A stretch of DNA of 64,000 nt from NCBI RefSeq assembly GCF_000422465.1, contig NZ_KE383846.1:297444-361443 (forward strand), in the 5' to 3' direction. This stretch comes from Paenibacillus harenae DSM 16969 (GTDB lineage Bacteria > Bacillota > Bacilli > Paenibacillales > Paenibacillaceae). The notes under the pieces were generated by a model. The model was not told the origin of the DNA. It ran no database searches and saw nothing but the letters and a program-made list of their open reading frames with translations. Positions within the stretch are counted from its first letter, which is position 1; each line of letters begins with the position of its first letter. The position numbers and the translations under genes are program-made. Shown in pieces: positions 1 through 8,476 of this stretch.

Positions 1-362
1 TCCGGTCGCCGAACGATGCTGCCGACCGCCACAACTAAAAGGTCATAACGAATTCGGGCATCATTTCCTTGCGTATCCGTATAACGAATCCGTTTTTCCC
101 CACTATCCACGGACGTAACCGTACCTTGCACGAATTCGACTCCTTCTGGAAACCAATGCATCCAGGGAATCATAATCTCTTCCTCACCTACGGCCGGCCG
201 GAACAACAGTATTTTGCGCACATGACCGGACTGCTTATCGATCAGAACAAACCGAATTCGCCGTCCATTCGCCATGCCCCGGGTCGTTTCCTTTATAGCC
301 TTGAGCGCCCCAAGCCCTGCATGGCCGCCTCCGATGATTATGCATGTCAAGTCGTTCATCAT
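1..362 (-). CDS. NAD(P)/FAD-dependent oxidoreductase, N-terminal part (Ndh-like), truncated by window edge
   Basis: Only the first ~120 residues are in the window; the gene continues beyond position 1. The protein opens with a Rossmann dinucleotide-binding signature (IIGGGHAGLGAL) followed by an acidic strand end (FVLIDKQ), the usual start of a FAD-binding NADH dehydrogenase or pyridine nucleotide-disulphide oxidoreductase. At the truncated end, YDLLVVAVGS matches the second conserved glycine strand of the same fold. Two tandem ATG codons (362 and 359) follow GGAGCTGAGGG, so either may be the start. By family, such proteins pass electrons from NAD(P)H to quinone or another acceptor at the membrane. 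Substrate and exact subfamily cannot be fixed from this fragment. Confidence 0.8.
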   Translation of the reverse strand, partial: MMNDLTCIIIGGGHAGLGALKAIKETTRGMANGRRIRFVLIDKQSGHVRKILLFRPAVGEEEIMIPWMHWFPEGVEFVQGTVTSVDSGEKRIRYTDTQGNDARIRYDLLVVAVGSIVRRP

Positions 363-375
363 CCCTCAGCTCCTT

Positions 376-402
376 TTACATTTTGCACATATAACAATGT
401 AA
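376..402. promoter_or_regulatory. Inverted repeat TTACATT-N13-AATGTAA upstream of the flavoprotein gene
   Basis: A perfect 7-bp inverted repeat (376-382 and 396-402) lies about 15 bp upstream of the start of the minus-strand oxidoreductase gene. Its position fits a repressor operator over that gene's promoter. The binding protein is unknown; the sequence does not match a standard Fur, Rex or CopY box. Confidence 0.4.
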
Positions 403-487
403 GGCTCTGATTTGTGACATCGGAAACGAACGAATGAGAAACACATGCGCCCGTTTAATCAGCCGTTCTTTGTTTCTCTTCTTTATT

Positions 488-3187
488 TTACAAACGCGGT
501 ACGAGCGAAGCTTCCCTAGCGGACTGCTGCCAAACAAACCGGTAGCTTCCCGATCCGACCGTTACCGTAACGGAAGACGAGCCCTCCGCTACGTCCATGA
601 TGCCGGCCGCTTCGCCGAGCTGAGCTCCGCTTTCCGTAACCTTAGAGCCGCCCAGCGCTCCCAGCAGCAGCACCTCCGCCGTTGTGTTCGGTGGAATGGT
701 AACCTCAAGCGTAAGTGCGCCCTCGTCTGACCTGCTCCATTTCGAACTCAGCGTACCGTACAGCGTCTCCAGCCTTCCTTCCGCCCAAGCGAGTCCTTCT
801 CCCGGCTGCGGCGCAATCCGGATACGCTTGTAGCCCGGCGCCGACTCGACCGGCTGAATGCCGGCAATCGTCCGGTACATCCAGTCTCCGACCGCCCCGT
901 ATGCATAATGGTTGAAGGAATTCATATCCGCGCTCCAGAAGCTTCCGTCCTCCTTAATCCCGTCCCAATGCTCCCATATCGTCGTCGCGCCTTTCGTTAC
1001 CGGATACAGCCACGAAGGGTACGTCTGCTGCAGCAGCAGCTTATAAGCCGTCTCGTTATGCCCGAATGCGCTTAACGCGTGGTTCAAATACGGCGTCCCG
1101 ACGAACCCCGTCGTCAGATGGTATTGGGTTGACTCCAACAGTTCCTCCAGCTTGGCGATTGCCCGCGCCTCCGCCTTCCCGTCCAGCAGGCCGAAATGTA
1201 ATGCGAGCACCTGAGCCGTCTGCGTCGGCACAGACAGCCTTCCGGAAGCCGTGACGAACTCCTCTCTGAATGCGGCGACGACATTCCCGTACAGCTCGAG
1301 ATATTCGGCGGCATCGTCCGTCTTGCCGAGTGTATTAGCCGTTTTTTGAAGCAACGACACGGAATAAGCATAAAACGCCGTAGCGATGAGGTCTTTATCG
1401 GTTGCCCCGATATAATCGCCTGATTTGGCGTCCAGTCCGAGCCAGTCCCCAAAGTGGAAGCCTGTATTCCATAAATATTCATTGTCGCCTTGGCGCCGGA
1501 TATACGTCACCCAAGCTTTCATGCTCTCATACTGCTCCTCCAGAATCCGCTTATCCCCATAGCAAAGGTAAATCGTCCACGGGCATATGACAGCGGCGTC
1601 GCCCCATGCGGAAGAGGAATGCTCATTCTCGCCAAGCACATGCGGAACGACGAACGGTATACCGCCGTCTTCGGTCTGCTCAGCCTTCACGTCGCGCAGC
1701 CATTTGGTGAAGAAAGGCGCAACATTCGACAGGTACGACGCGGTTTGAACGAACATTTGGGCATCGCCCGTCCAGCCTAGCCGTTCATCCCGCTGCGGGC
1801 AGTCGGTCGGAATGTCCAGGAAGTTGCCCTTCAGGCCCCATTTAATATTGTGCTGCAGCTGATTCACGAGCGGATCCGAGCATTGGAAAGCGCCGGTCTC
1901 CTCCATATCCGAATGAAGTACGACAGCCGTAAAATCATCCAGCGACATGGTCTCCGGAAAGCCGGTCAGCTGCACGTAACGGAAGCCCTGGAACGTAAAC
2001 CGCGGCTCATACGTCTCCCGTTCTCCGCCCTTCAGAACGTACTGGATCATCTGCTTCGCCGCACGAAGGTTAGCGATATAGAAATTCCCTTCGCTGTCCA
2101 GAACTTCGGCATGCTGCAGGCTCACCTCTGTGCCCGCTGTTCCCTGCACGTCGAAACGAACCCATCCGACCAGGTTTTGACCGAAATCGAGCACGGTCTC
2201 CCCCTTCGGCGTCGTTATAAAGGCAATCGGCTTCAATTGCTCCTGCTTGCGAACCGGCTCATTGATCTGCGGCGTCAAAATGTCTTTGCCATGCGAGAGG
2301 AGCTCTACGGAATGCCACTCGGTCTCGTCTCCCCTATAAGCAGAGGTGCTCCAGCCCTCCCGTTCCAAACGGGCGTCGTACATCTCGCCGTGATAAATTT
2401 CCGACATGAGAATCGGCCCTGTCGCGGCCTTCCACTTCTCGTCCGTCACGATCAGCTCTTCCCGTCCGTCTTCATATACGACGCGCAGCTGCAGCAGAAG
2501 AGCAAGCCGCTCGCCGTACACGCACTTCTGATCGTTCCATGTCAAATTCCCTTTATACCAACCGTTGCCAAGCATCGCGCCGATGGCATTCGATCCGTCA
2601 GTTACGAGACCGGTCACATCATAGGTTTGCGTCTGAACCGAATGCTTGTAGCTGGTCCAGCCCGGCGTAAAATAACAATCGCCCACCCGCTGCCCGTTCA
2701 GCTCCAGTTCATATAATCCGAGCGCTGTCGCATACAGCCGCGCCTTCTTCACCGCCCCCTTCAGCTCGAAGCTTCTCCTGAACATCGGACAAGCCTCCGC
2801 CGTAACCGGCAGCAGCGCAAGCGGCGCCGCAATCCATTCCCCGGCCCAGTTCCCCGGCTCAAGCAGCCCCATTTCCCAGAAAGCCGTCTCGGACCAAGGC
2901 GAAGGTTCGCCGTAATGATTCCAAGCCCGCACGCGATAATAATAACGCTCGAAAGATTGTACGGTTAACGCGTCAATCTCTACATGAACGGATTGGTCCG
3001 ATTCGATTCGTCCCGATCCCCATAACACCTTCGTGAAGCTTTCGTCCTCGGCCACTTCAATCTGATAAGCGGTCTGGTTTGTTGCCCTCTCGTCAGACTG
3101 CAGCTTCCAGCTGATACGCGGCTTGGCCGTGCCAAGGCCGATCGGATTACTCCGGTACTCGCAGCGCGGTTCGATTACATGGAACAT
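488..3187 (-). CDS. Alpha-L-rhamnosidase, glycoside hydrolase family 78
   Basis: Hydrolyses terminal alpha-L-rhamnose from plant glycosides or rhamnose-containing polysaccharides. About 899 residues, a normal length for GH78. In order: an N-terminal fibronectin-like domain (about 10-115), beta-sandwich rhamnosidase N domains (about 120-330), an (alpha/alpha)6 barrel (about 430-780) and a C-terminal beta-sandwich. The barrel carries DCPQRDERLGWTGD (about 467-480), which holds the family's general acid, and TIWEHWDG (about 741-748), which holds the second catalytic Glu. There is no signal peptide, so it is probably intracellular and acts on imported oligosaccharides. The start is placed at the ATG 8 nt after GGAGG (3187); an ATG at 3202 would contain that RBS. 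It is transcribed divergently from an AraC regulator, the likely controller. Confidence 0.93.
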   Translation of the reverse strand: MFHVIEPRCEYRSNPIGLGTAKPRISWKLQSDERATNQTAYQIEVAEDESFTKVLWGSGRIESDQSVHVEIDALTVQSFERYYYRVRAWNHYGEPSPWSETAFWEMGLLEPGNWAGEWIAAPLALLPVTAEACPMFRRSFELKGAVKKARLYATALGLYELELNGQRVGDCYFTPGWTSYKHSVQTQTYDVTGLVTDGSNAIGAMLGNGWYKGNLTWNDQKCVYGERLALLLQLRVVYEDGREELIVTDEKWKAATGPILMSEIYHGEMYDARLEREGWSTSAYRGDETEWHSVELLSHGKDILTPQINEPVRKQEQLKPIAFITTPKGETVLDFGQNLVGWVRFDVQGTAGTEVSLQHAEVLDSEGNFYIANLRAAKQMIQYVLKGGERETYEPRFTFQGFRYVQLTGFPETMSLDDFTAVVLHSDMEETGAFQCSDPLVNQLQHNIKWGLKGNFLDIPTDCPQRDERLGWTGDAQMFVQTASYLSNVAPFFTKWLRDVKAEQTEDGGIPFVVPHVLGENEHSSSAWGDAAVICPWTIYLCYGDKRILEEQYESMKAWVTYIRRQGDNEYLWNTGFHFGDWLGLDAKSGDYIGATDKDLIATAFYAYSVSLLQKTANTLGKTDDAAEYLELYGNVVAAFREEFVTASGRLSVPTQTAQVLALHFGLLDGKAEARAIAKLEELLESTQYHLTTGFVGTPYLNHALSAFGHNETAYKLLLQQTYPSWLYPVTKGATTIWEHWDGIKEDGSFWSADMNSFNHYAYGAVGDWMYRTIAGIQPVESAPGYKRIRIAPQPGEGLAWAEGRLETLYGTLSSKWSRSDEGALTLEVTIPPNTTAEVLLLGALGGSKVTESGAQLGEAAGIMDVAEGSSSVTVTVGSGSYRFVWQQSAREASLVPRL

Positions 3188-3202
3188 GATCATTTCCTCC
3201 AT

Positions 3203-3355
3203 TCAATTGGGTAAATAGCTTCCCTGTCTTCCTGCCTTCCTCTATAATTATAAGAAAGCACGGCGCTTTATTTGCAGGCAATACGGACATAATCATTCGG
3301 TATTTCGGACATTTTCATTGCGGCTGCAAAATCATACTAGGGTGGGTGCTTCATC
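3203..3355. promoter_or_regulatory. Divergent promoter region between rhamnosidase and AraC regulator
   Basis: The 150-bp gap holds the self-complementary TATAATTATA (3243-3252), which can serve as a -10 element on either strand. No convincing -35 partner at 17 bp was found on either side, so activator-dependent transcription is plausible. No clear AraC binding repeats could be picked out by eye. Confidence 0.35.
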
Positions 3356-4258
3356 ATGAACCGTCCGGCAGAAACCTATCGCGGCGAGCAATTCTTCCGG
3401 CATAACTTGCCGCTGTTCGTCAATCGCAACGCCGAAAACTTTTTGAATCCGTATCATAATCATGATTTCTTTGAATGCACGTATATCGCCGAAGGAACCG
3501 GCTTTCATCATATCGGAGACACGGTTCACAGGGTGCATAAAGGACATGTGCTGTTTATTCCGATCGGACAATCGCATGTTTTCCGGCCGGCGTCTTCCGA
3601 CCTTGCGCGTCATCCGCTCAGCGTATACAACTGCGTCTTTTCTCCGCTGCTGCTGCATAAACTGAGCGCATTCGCATCAGATTTCGGCTTATCGCAGTTC
3701 TTGCAGGAAATGGAGAGCGGACGGCTGGCAGCCTTCGCTTGCACGGACACGGGCGATCAGTTCGAGAAGCTGTTCCTGTCGCTGCACCGGGAATATCAGC
3801 TGCCGCAAGCCGGCTCGCCGGATTATTTGCAAGCGCTCCTGCTGCAGCTGCTCATTCTTCTCCAGCGCTCGACGGATCAGCCGAGCCTGCCGCCCGCTCC
3901 GAAGCAATCCGCGTTCATCGAGCTGCTGGGCATCATGGAGCAGCGCTGCGGCCAGGAGCTGACGCTTGCGCAGCTTGCCGAGGAAGGCCGCTGGAGCGAA
4001 CGCCATCTGCAGCGCTTGTTCCGGCAGCATACCGGCCAGAGCTTCCTCCGCTGCCTGCAAAATTTGCGGATCCGCAAAAGCCAAGAGCTCCTTCGCGGCT
4101 CGGAGCTCAAGATCAGCGCCATTGCCGAGACCGTCGGCTACAAAGACATTCATTCGTTTAATACGCTGTTCAAGCGCTGCACCGGCACGACGCCGAGCGT
4201 ATACCGCAGAGCAGCCGCAACAAGTGCGGCGCTTACTGAGATCGGAGGTGACGAGTAA
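3356..4258 (+). CDS. AraC-family transcriptional regulator (cupin sensor plus double HTH)
   Basis: A 300-residue regulator. The N-terminal half is a cupin-like sugar-sensing domain (YHNHDFFECTYIAEGTG and HKGHVLFIPIGQSHVF). The C-terminal ~100 residues form the two-helix-turn-helix AraC DNA-binding domain (ELTLAQLAEEGRWSERHLQR, then ISAIAETVGYKDIHSF followed by the FKRCTGTTPSVYRR tail). Divergent orientation to the rhamnosidase makes it a probable activator of that gene, responding to rhamnose or a rhamnoside. The RBS is mediocre (GGGTGGGTG, about 9 nt before ATG). Its 3' end contains the GGAGGTGA that serves the next small gene, so the two are probably co-translated. Confidence 0.9.
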   Translation: MNRPAETYRGEQFFRHNLPLFVNRNAENFLNPYHNHDFFECTYIAEGTGFHHIGDTVHRVHKGHVLFIPIGQSHVFRPASSDLARHPLSVYNCVFSPLLLHKLSAFASDFGLSQFLQEMESGRLAAFACTDTGDQFEKLFLSLHREYQLPQAGSPDYLQALLLQLLILLQRSTDQPSLPPAPKQSAFIELLGIMEQRCGQELTLAQLAEEGRWSERHLQRLFRQHTGQSFLRCLQNLRIRKSQELLRGSELKISAIAETVGYKDIHSFNTLFKRCTGTTPSVYRRAAATSAALTEIGGDE

Positions 4259-4260
4259 GC

Positions 4261-4422
4261 ATGTTTACGCTAAAAGAAAAGCTTTATATGCTGGAATTAC
4301 TTAAAGAGCATAACCGGAAGCGCCTTCTCGCCTTTCGCAAAAAAGATCCGTCCCACGACCGTCTGGTCGAGAAGCTGGAGCAAATGATCCGCAACGAGCA
4401 GGTCAATCGCGAGCAGCTATAA
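4261..4422 (+). CDS. Small charged protein, 53 residues, unknown function
   Basis: Starts two bases after the stop of the AraC gene with GGAGGTGA inside the 3' end of that gene, so it is likely translationally coupled to it. The product (MFTLKEKLYMLELLKEHNR to NREQL) is rich in Lys, Arg and Glu and looks almost wholly alpha-helical. No cysteines, signal peptide or membrane segment. I do not recognise the family. The strong RBS and coupling are the main evidence that it is real. Confidence 0.65.
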   Translation: MFTLKEKLYMLELLKEHNRKRLLAFRKKDPSHDRLVEKLEQMIRNEQVNREQL

Positions 4423-4473
4423 CAAAGAAAGCTGTCCGTGCCATAGCAAGCATAGTCAGTCACAGGAGGAATT

Positions 4474-5118
4474 ATGACAGGAAAGACGCATCTGGCCATA
4501 GGCGCCTTTGTAGGCGCGGCATCCGCCGCCTATTTTTCATTCGGGCTGGAGCAGGCGGCATACTTCATCGGCGTCTCCGCCTTCTCCGCCCTAAGCGCCG
4601 ACCTTGACGGTCCGAGCATGCTCAGCAGCAAGCTCGGCAAGCTGTCCAAGCTTATTCGCGAGGCGGCGCTCTGGGGCGGCGCCTTGTTTCTGGGCATTAT
4701 CGCTTATTATTATTTGACCGGTCGACCGATATCGCCCTTGCTCGGCCTGAGCGGCGCGGCTGCGTTCCTGCTTGGGCTCGTCATGAAGCAGGGCTTCATC
4801 CGCAACGCGCTTGTCAGCGTTGTCGGCGCAGCCTTCATGTATGCCGGCTACCGAAATCAAATGATCTGGCTGATCGGCTTCGGCTTATTCGTCGCCTGGG
4901 TACCGTGGCTGAAGCATCGCGGGATGACCCATACGATTTGGGCAGTACCGATCTGGGGAGCCATTGCCTGGGGACTCGAGAAGCAGCTGCAAATCGAAGG
5001 ACTCGCGATTACAGCCATGCTCGGCTACTTGTCCCATCTCATCGCGGATACCCTTACGCCAAGCGGCGTGAAATGGCTGTATCCGATCGTCAAAAAATCT
5101 TTTAAAATTCGGATGTGA
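4474..5118 (+). CDS. YdjM-family membrane-bound metal-dependent hydrolase
   Basis: A 214-residue integral membrane protein of the YdjM family (known in E. coli as a LexA-regulated inner-membrane protein; distantly related to phospholipase-type metal hydrolases). The N-terminus MTGKTHLAIGAFVGA and the conserved HRGMTHTIW and YLSHLIADTLTPSGVKWLYP blocks give the His/Asp metal-ligand pattern. About five hydrophobic helices surround them. RBS is GGAGG, 7 nt before ATG. The stop overlaps the start region of the next gene, so they form a short operon. Biochemical activity is not established for the family. Confidence 0.88.
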   Translation: MTGKTHLAIGAFVGAASAAYFSFGLEQAAYFIGVSAFSALSADLDGPSMLSSKLGKLSKLIREAALWGGALFLGIIAYYYLTGRPISPLLGLSGAAAFLLGLVMKQGFIRNALVSVVGAAFMYAGYRNQMIWLIGFGLFVAWVPWLKHRGMTHTIWAVPIWGAIAWGLEKQLQIEGLAITAMLGYLSHLIADTLTPSGVKWLYPIVKKSFKIRM

Positions 5119-5750
5119 GGATAACCTTGAGAACGGATTACGAGAATTGGAAACCGCTTGCTGTTGATGAAATGAACAACTTATTTTACAACCTGCCTGT
5201 GCAATGGTGCATCGCCGGCGGTTGGGCGCTCGATTTGCACATAGGCTCGCAAACAAGGAAACACGGAGATGTTGATGTCCTTATTTTGCGGGAGGAGCAA
5301 TTAACCGTTTATCGTCATTTATCGCAGGACTGGATGCTCTACAAAGCGGAGAATGGCGAATTGGAGCTTTGGAGGGAGGACGAATATCTCGACTTGACAG
5401 GCGATGTTTGGGCGTGCAAGGATGATGCTTCGCCATGGGCCTTTCAATTGATGCTCGTAGAGACCGAGCAAGACGATTGGATTTATCGGAGAGAACAATC
5501 GATACGCCGCGCGCTGAGGGATATTACCTTGAAATCGCCCGAAGGAATTCCCTACTTAAGGCCGGAAATCCAGCTGTTGTATAAAGGCGGCAGCAAGAAC
5601 ATCCGAAGCAAGGATCATGACGACTTTCATACGATCCTCCCTTCTCTTTCACCGCAAGAAATAGAATGGCTTGCATCGGCTTTGCGGAAGCAATTTCCGG
5701 AAGGGCATGCGTGGGTCGATATTATCCGCCAAAAGAAGGACAGCCGCTAG
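5115..5750 (+). CDS. Nucleotidyltransferase-like protein (aminoglycoside adenylyltransferase-like)
   Basis: About 211 residues from a GTG overlapping the upstream stop (GTGA), or 207 from the TTG at 5127, which has the better spaced RBS (GTGAGGA). The core CIAGGWALDLHIG followed by RKHGDVDVLI is the nucleotidyltransferase pattern: GG-W, then a D-x-D metal pair. This arrangement is typical of the ANT(2'')-like family, many members of which are housekeeping or uncharacterised. Whether it modifies a drug is not shown. The C-terminal LYKGGSKNIRSKDHDDF matches the family's K-x(n)-D-DF tail. Probably co-transcribed with the YdjM gene and ends in a terminator. Confidence 0.8.
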   Translation: MRITLRTDYENWKPLAVDEMNNLFYNLPVQWCIAGGWALDLHIGSQTRKHGDVDVLILREEQLTVYRHLSQDWMLYKAENGELELWREDEYLDLTGDVWACKDDASPWAFQLMLVETEQDDWIYRREQSIRRALRDITLKSPEGIPYLRPEIQLLYKGGSKNIRSKDHDDFHTILPSLSPQEIEWLASALRKQFPEGHAWVDIIRQKKDSR

Positions 5751-5764
5751 AGCTGTCCTTTTGC
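5736..5764 (+). terminator. Rho-independent terminator overlapping the stop codon
   Basis: Stem AAGGACAGC / GCTGTCCTT (5736-5744 and 5752-5760) followed by TTGC. The stop codon lies in the loop. On the minus strand the stem is followed by CTTTT, so it may also end transcription of the convergent anti-sigma operon. Confidence 0.8.
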
Positions 5765-5778
5765 TTGCTGCATATCCT

Positions 5779-6708
5779 CTACTCTTTCACCTCGACGACA
5801 ATGCTGTCGACAAGCTTGCCGCCTACAAAGGGCAGCAGCCGCCATACGCCGGCTTCAGGCAAAGACATCGAACTGGGTACGCTTCGATCCGCGCCGTTCA
5901 GCGCTCCCCCAAGGCTGAAGCCATCGAATACTCCAATCATCTGGTTGTTACCCTTCTTAACGGCCATCACGGTTAGCTTACCGTCCAGCTTCTGGTCAGC
6001 TTCCCAGAAATGCCACATGTACTTGTTCCCTTTTCCTGCGATAAAGCCGGGGTCAATGAATCCTACTCGCTGCTCTATGCCTCTTAGAGAATAGCTTCCC
6101 GACTTGAATAGCGGACTAAGCTCCCAGGAAGGCTCTCCCACGGACAAAATCACATCGCCATACGTTTCCCCGTCCAGCTCAACCTCGTACATCCACATCC
6201 CTCCCAGCGGTAGCGCGATTCTTGCGGTAAAACGCCCCAAGCTGTCGTACCCGCTGCTCGGCTCCGTAATCCGGACGGGGGGCACCCCGGTCACTTGCTG
6301 GCCCGTCTTGATATGAATCGCACGGATCGAAAGCTCCTTGCCTTGAAACGCGGTGAAAGGCTCCGTGAAATGAAACATATACCCTGCGGGACTGCCGGCC
6401 CGCAGCTCCGGTTCGGGAAAGACCTGGAAAAGCAGTTCTCCGTTATCGAAATAAGCGTTTCGCTCCTTGACCGGTTCGGGAGGCACTATTTTCCCATCCA
6501 TGCTAAAAAGATACAAAAGGATTGAACTCAAGGCTGCCGCCGCAAGCAGGATGGAGGCAAGCCTTAACTTTAACCCGCGCTTGTTTGTTCTTCCCGTTTT
6601 GTGCCGGATCTGCGATCTTAATGCCTCTGTAAAATGCGGCTGATCAAACGGCATCTCTTTCAGGCGTTCAGCCCATTGCGGTTTTTGCATGTTTGTCATG
6701 GCGTTCAC
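5779..6708 (-). CDS. Probable anti-sigma factor, single-pass membrane protein
   Basis: A 309-residue protein with a cytoplasmic N-terminus of about 45 residues, one transmembrane helix (about 48-67, LRLASILLAAAALSSILLYL) and a large extracytoplasmic beta-rich domain. The outer domain (MFHFTEPFTAFQGKEL, GGMWMYEVELDG, PEAGVWRLLPFVGGKL) resembles DUF4871-type domains of Bacillus proteins; this is a tentative similarity. It overlaps the upstream ECF sigma gene by 4 nt, the classical arrangement in which the membrane protein holds the sigma factor until a cell-surface signal arrives. The N-terminal zinc motif of ZAS anti-sigmas is absent. The anti-sigma role is inferred from context. Confidence 0.7.
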   Translation of the reverse strand: MNAMTNMQKPQWAERLKEMPFDQPHFTEALRSQIRHKTGRTNKRGLKLRLASILLAAAALSSILLYLFSMDGKIVPPEPVKERNAYFDNGELLFQVFPEPELRAGSPAGYMFHFTEPFTAFQGKELSIRAIHIKTGQQVTGVPPVRITEPSSGYDSLGRFTARIALPLGGMWMYEVELDGETYGDVILSVGEPSWELSPLFKSGSYSLRGIEQRVGFIDPGFIAGKGNKYMWHFWEADQKLDGKLTVMAVKKGNNQMIGVFDGFSLGGALNGADRSVPSSMSLPEAGVWRLLPFVGGKLVDSIVVEVKE

Positions 6709-7259
6709 TCTCCTCTCCTTTCGGTATCCAGCAGCGCGGACATTTTGTTCTTCGCCCGGTGCAGCCGCGATTTCACCGTACCTTCCGAAATTTGAAGCGA
6801 AACGGCAATTTCACCGATCGGCAGCTCGAAATGGTAGGCTAATATAATGACCTCTCTGAACTTGACGGGGAGCTTCATAACCTGTTCCCAGATTTCTCTG
6901 GATGCCATCCGGTCCAAGACAGCCTGCTCCGCCGACGGAGACTGCCCTCTAAGATGCAACAGCGTGTCGATTAGCGTAACTTTCCGGATAAACGCGCTTT
7001 TTAAATAATTAAGTGCCTTATTGCGCGTTATACTAAGAATCCAGCTCTTGATTGCAGACGCTCCGCGAAAGGTATACAGCCGGTTATACACGATCAGAAA
7101 AACATCCTGCGTAATATCATCCGCCGCATCCGCGCGGCGGGTCAGGAAATAAGCAAAATTCCAGACATCCTCGCCATACGTTGTCATGAGATCCTCCAGC
7201 ACCAGATCACGGTCGAAGCCCGGAGCCAAATACTGCACATAATGCTTCTCCACATCCAT
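6705..7259 (-). CDS. ECF-type RNA polymerase sigma factor
   Basis: A 184-residue sigma factor with sigma region 2 (FLTRRADAADDITQDVFLIV, then FRGASAIKSWILSITRNKAL) and region 4 (LPVKFREVIILAYHFELPIGEIA, SEGTVKSRLHRAKNKM). Length is typical for ECF factors. It is the first gene of a two-gene operon with its putative membrane anti-sigma, and lies divergent from a CAP-domain lipoprotein that could be a target. Its regulon cannot be deduced here. Confidence 0.93.
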   Translation of the reverse strand: MDVEKHYVQYLAPGFDRDLVLEDLMTTYGEDVWNFAYFLTRRADAADDITQDVFLIVYNRLYTFRGASAIKSWILSITRNKALNYLKSAFIRKVTLIDTLLHLRGQSPSAEQAVLDRMASREIWEQVMKLPVKFREVIILAYHFELPIGEIAVSLQISEGTVKSRLHRAKNKMSALLDTERRGE

Positions 7260-7598
7260 TCACCTCTAACTAATAAGACCATCCAGCGGCGGAAAAGTTC
7301 CCGAACTCTGATTATATTTTACCTGAGTCATTCAGTTGGCGGTTAAGGCGGAGGCATGCCAAAAAGCACTTCCTTCATCCGAAGAAGCGCTTTCCGTCAT
7401 TCAGCCAATCAACTTAAACATGTTAGGCTTGCCTATCGTTCTTTTCCTGTATTAGCGTCATTATGTAAAGTTGTTTAATTTCCAAATTACGCAAGACGGT
7501 TTACTCACTAAAAAAGGAATGGATACCGTCAGCGCCAATCGGAAAAAATACTTTCGAACTGCTTCTTACTACATGAATTTATCGGAGGTATGGGACAA
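7260..7598. other. 340-bp intergenic region between sigma operon and CAP lipoprotein
   Basis: Contains divergent regulatory DNA. An imperfect hairpin AAAGCACTTC / GAAGAAGCGCTTT lies near 7362-7394, and a GACGGT / ACCGTC inverted repeat (7495-7500, 7525-7530) lies about 70 bp upstream of the lipoprotein start. Neither is clearly a promoter element. No coding potential was seen. Confidence 0.4.
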
Positions 7599-8426
7599 AT
7601 GAAGAAGTACGTCGCGGTAGCAGCTACAGCCTTGTTACTTTTAACCGGCTGTACGGTTAATGACAACAACAATGCCAACAATGCTGCTAACAACAACAAT
7701 CAGAATAATCAGGCTCGTCAGCAAGCCGCACAGAACCCGGCACGCATCCATTCGAATGCGGCCCGTTCGTCTCAACAGCTTGCGAATGTGTCGCAGACGC
7801 TGGCATCTTCTATCGCTACGCCCGGCACATCCCGAACCGTACAGATGAAGCAAATGCCCGGCATGCCCGGCAACATGACTGGCAACATTCCGGATTGGCT
7901 TCGCGGATATTTTCCTAATTTACCTGCCAATCCCGGACAAGCGCCTAATACGGGACAAAATCCTGCGACAGGCCAAAACCCGGGAACAGGTCAAAATCCG
8001 GGAACAGGTCAAAATCCCGAAACAGGCAGAGCCCCGGATACCGGTAATAACACGGCTGTATCCCAATATGAGGAGCAAGTTCTAAAGCTGTGTAACCAAC
8101 ACCGCGCAAGCGCGGGATTAGGCGCTCTTAGCATGGACAGCAGCTTATCGAATGTCGCTCTGCTCAAAGCCAAAGACATGATCAACAACAATTATTTCAG
8201 CCATCAATCTCCGACGTACGGGTCTCCGTTCGATATGATGAAGCAGCACGGTATAACCTATAGATCCGCAGGGGAGAATATCGCAAAAGGCCAGACCAGT
8301 CCGGATCAGGTTATGAACGACTGGATGAATAGTCCCGGACACCGTGCGAACATTCTAAACAACAGCTTTACGAAACTCGGTGTCGGATACTACAACGGCG
8401 CATGGGTTCAAGCCTTTACAGGCTAA
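7599..8426 (+). CDS. CAP-domain (SCP/PR-1) lipoprotein with Asn-rich and GQNPGT-repeat linker
   Basis: Start chosen at the ATG 9 nt after GGAGGT; the ATG at 7590 abuts that RBS. The 275-residue precursor has a lipobox (LLLLTGC), so Cys is lipidated and the protein is anchored outside the membrane. After an Asn-rich stretch comes a linker with repeated units of the form GQNP(A/G/E)TG (about 117-147), then a C-terminal CAP domain with the family signatures LCNQHRASAGLGALSMDSSL, NYFSHQSP, GENIAKG and SPGHRANILN. CAP proteins of this YkwD-like type occur widely in Bacillota with unclear function. The His and Glu residues of the CAP cavity are present. It may be a target of the divergent ECF sigma factor. 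Confidence 0.9.
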   Translation: MKKYVAVAATALLLLTGCTVNDNNNANNAANNNNQNNQARQQAAQNPARIHSNAARSSQQLANVSQTLASSIATPGTSRTVQMKQMPGMPGNMTGNIPDWLRGYFPNLPANPGQAPNTGQNPATGQNPGTGQNPGTGQNPETGRAPDTGNNTAVSQYEEQVLKLCNQHRASAGLGALSMDSSLSNVALLKAKDMINNNYFSHQSPTYGSPFDMMKQHGITYRSAGENIAKGQTSPDQVMNDWMNSPGHRANILNNSFTKLGVGYYNGAWVQAFTG

Positions 8427-8436
8427 TGCGAAATCA

Positions 8437-8472
8437 ATGCAGGCTGCAGCGATAACTCGCTGCGGCCTGCAT
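8437..8472 (+). terminator. Hairpin terminator after CAP lipoprotein
   Basis: Stem ATGCAGGC / GCCTGCAT (8437-8444 and 8465-8472), with an inner CAGCG / CGCTG pair, followed by CTCTTT. The T-tract is weak. Confidence 0.6.
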
Positions 8473-8476
8473 CTCT

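Noticed and set aside
1850..2716. 288-codon plus-strand frame across the rhamnosidase gene
   Set aside because: It is antisense to a well-conserved GH78 gene, has no RBS and its translation has no recognisable features; a shadow of G+C-rich codon use.
5115..5750. Aminoglycoside resistance gene
   Set aside because: Only the nucleotidyltransferase core is visible; the gene sits in a chromosomal operon with ydjM and without mobile-element context, so a resistance role is not supported.
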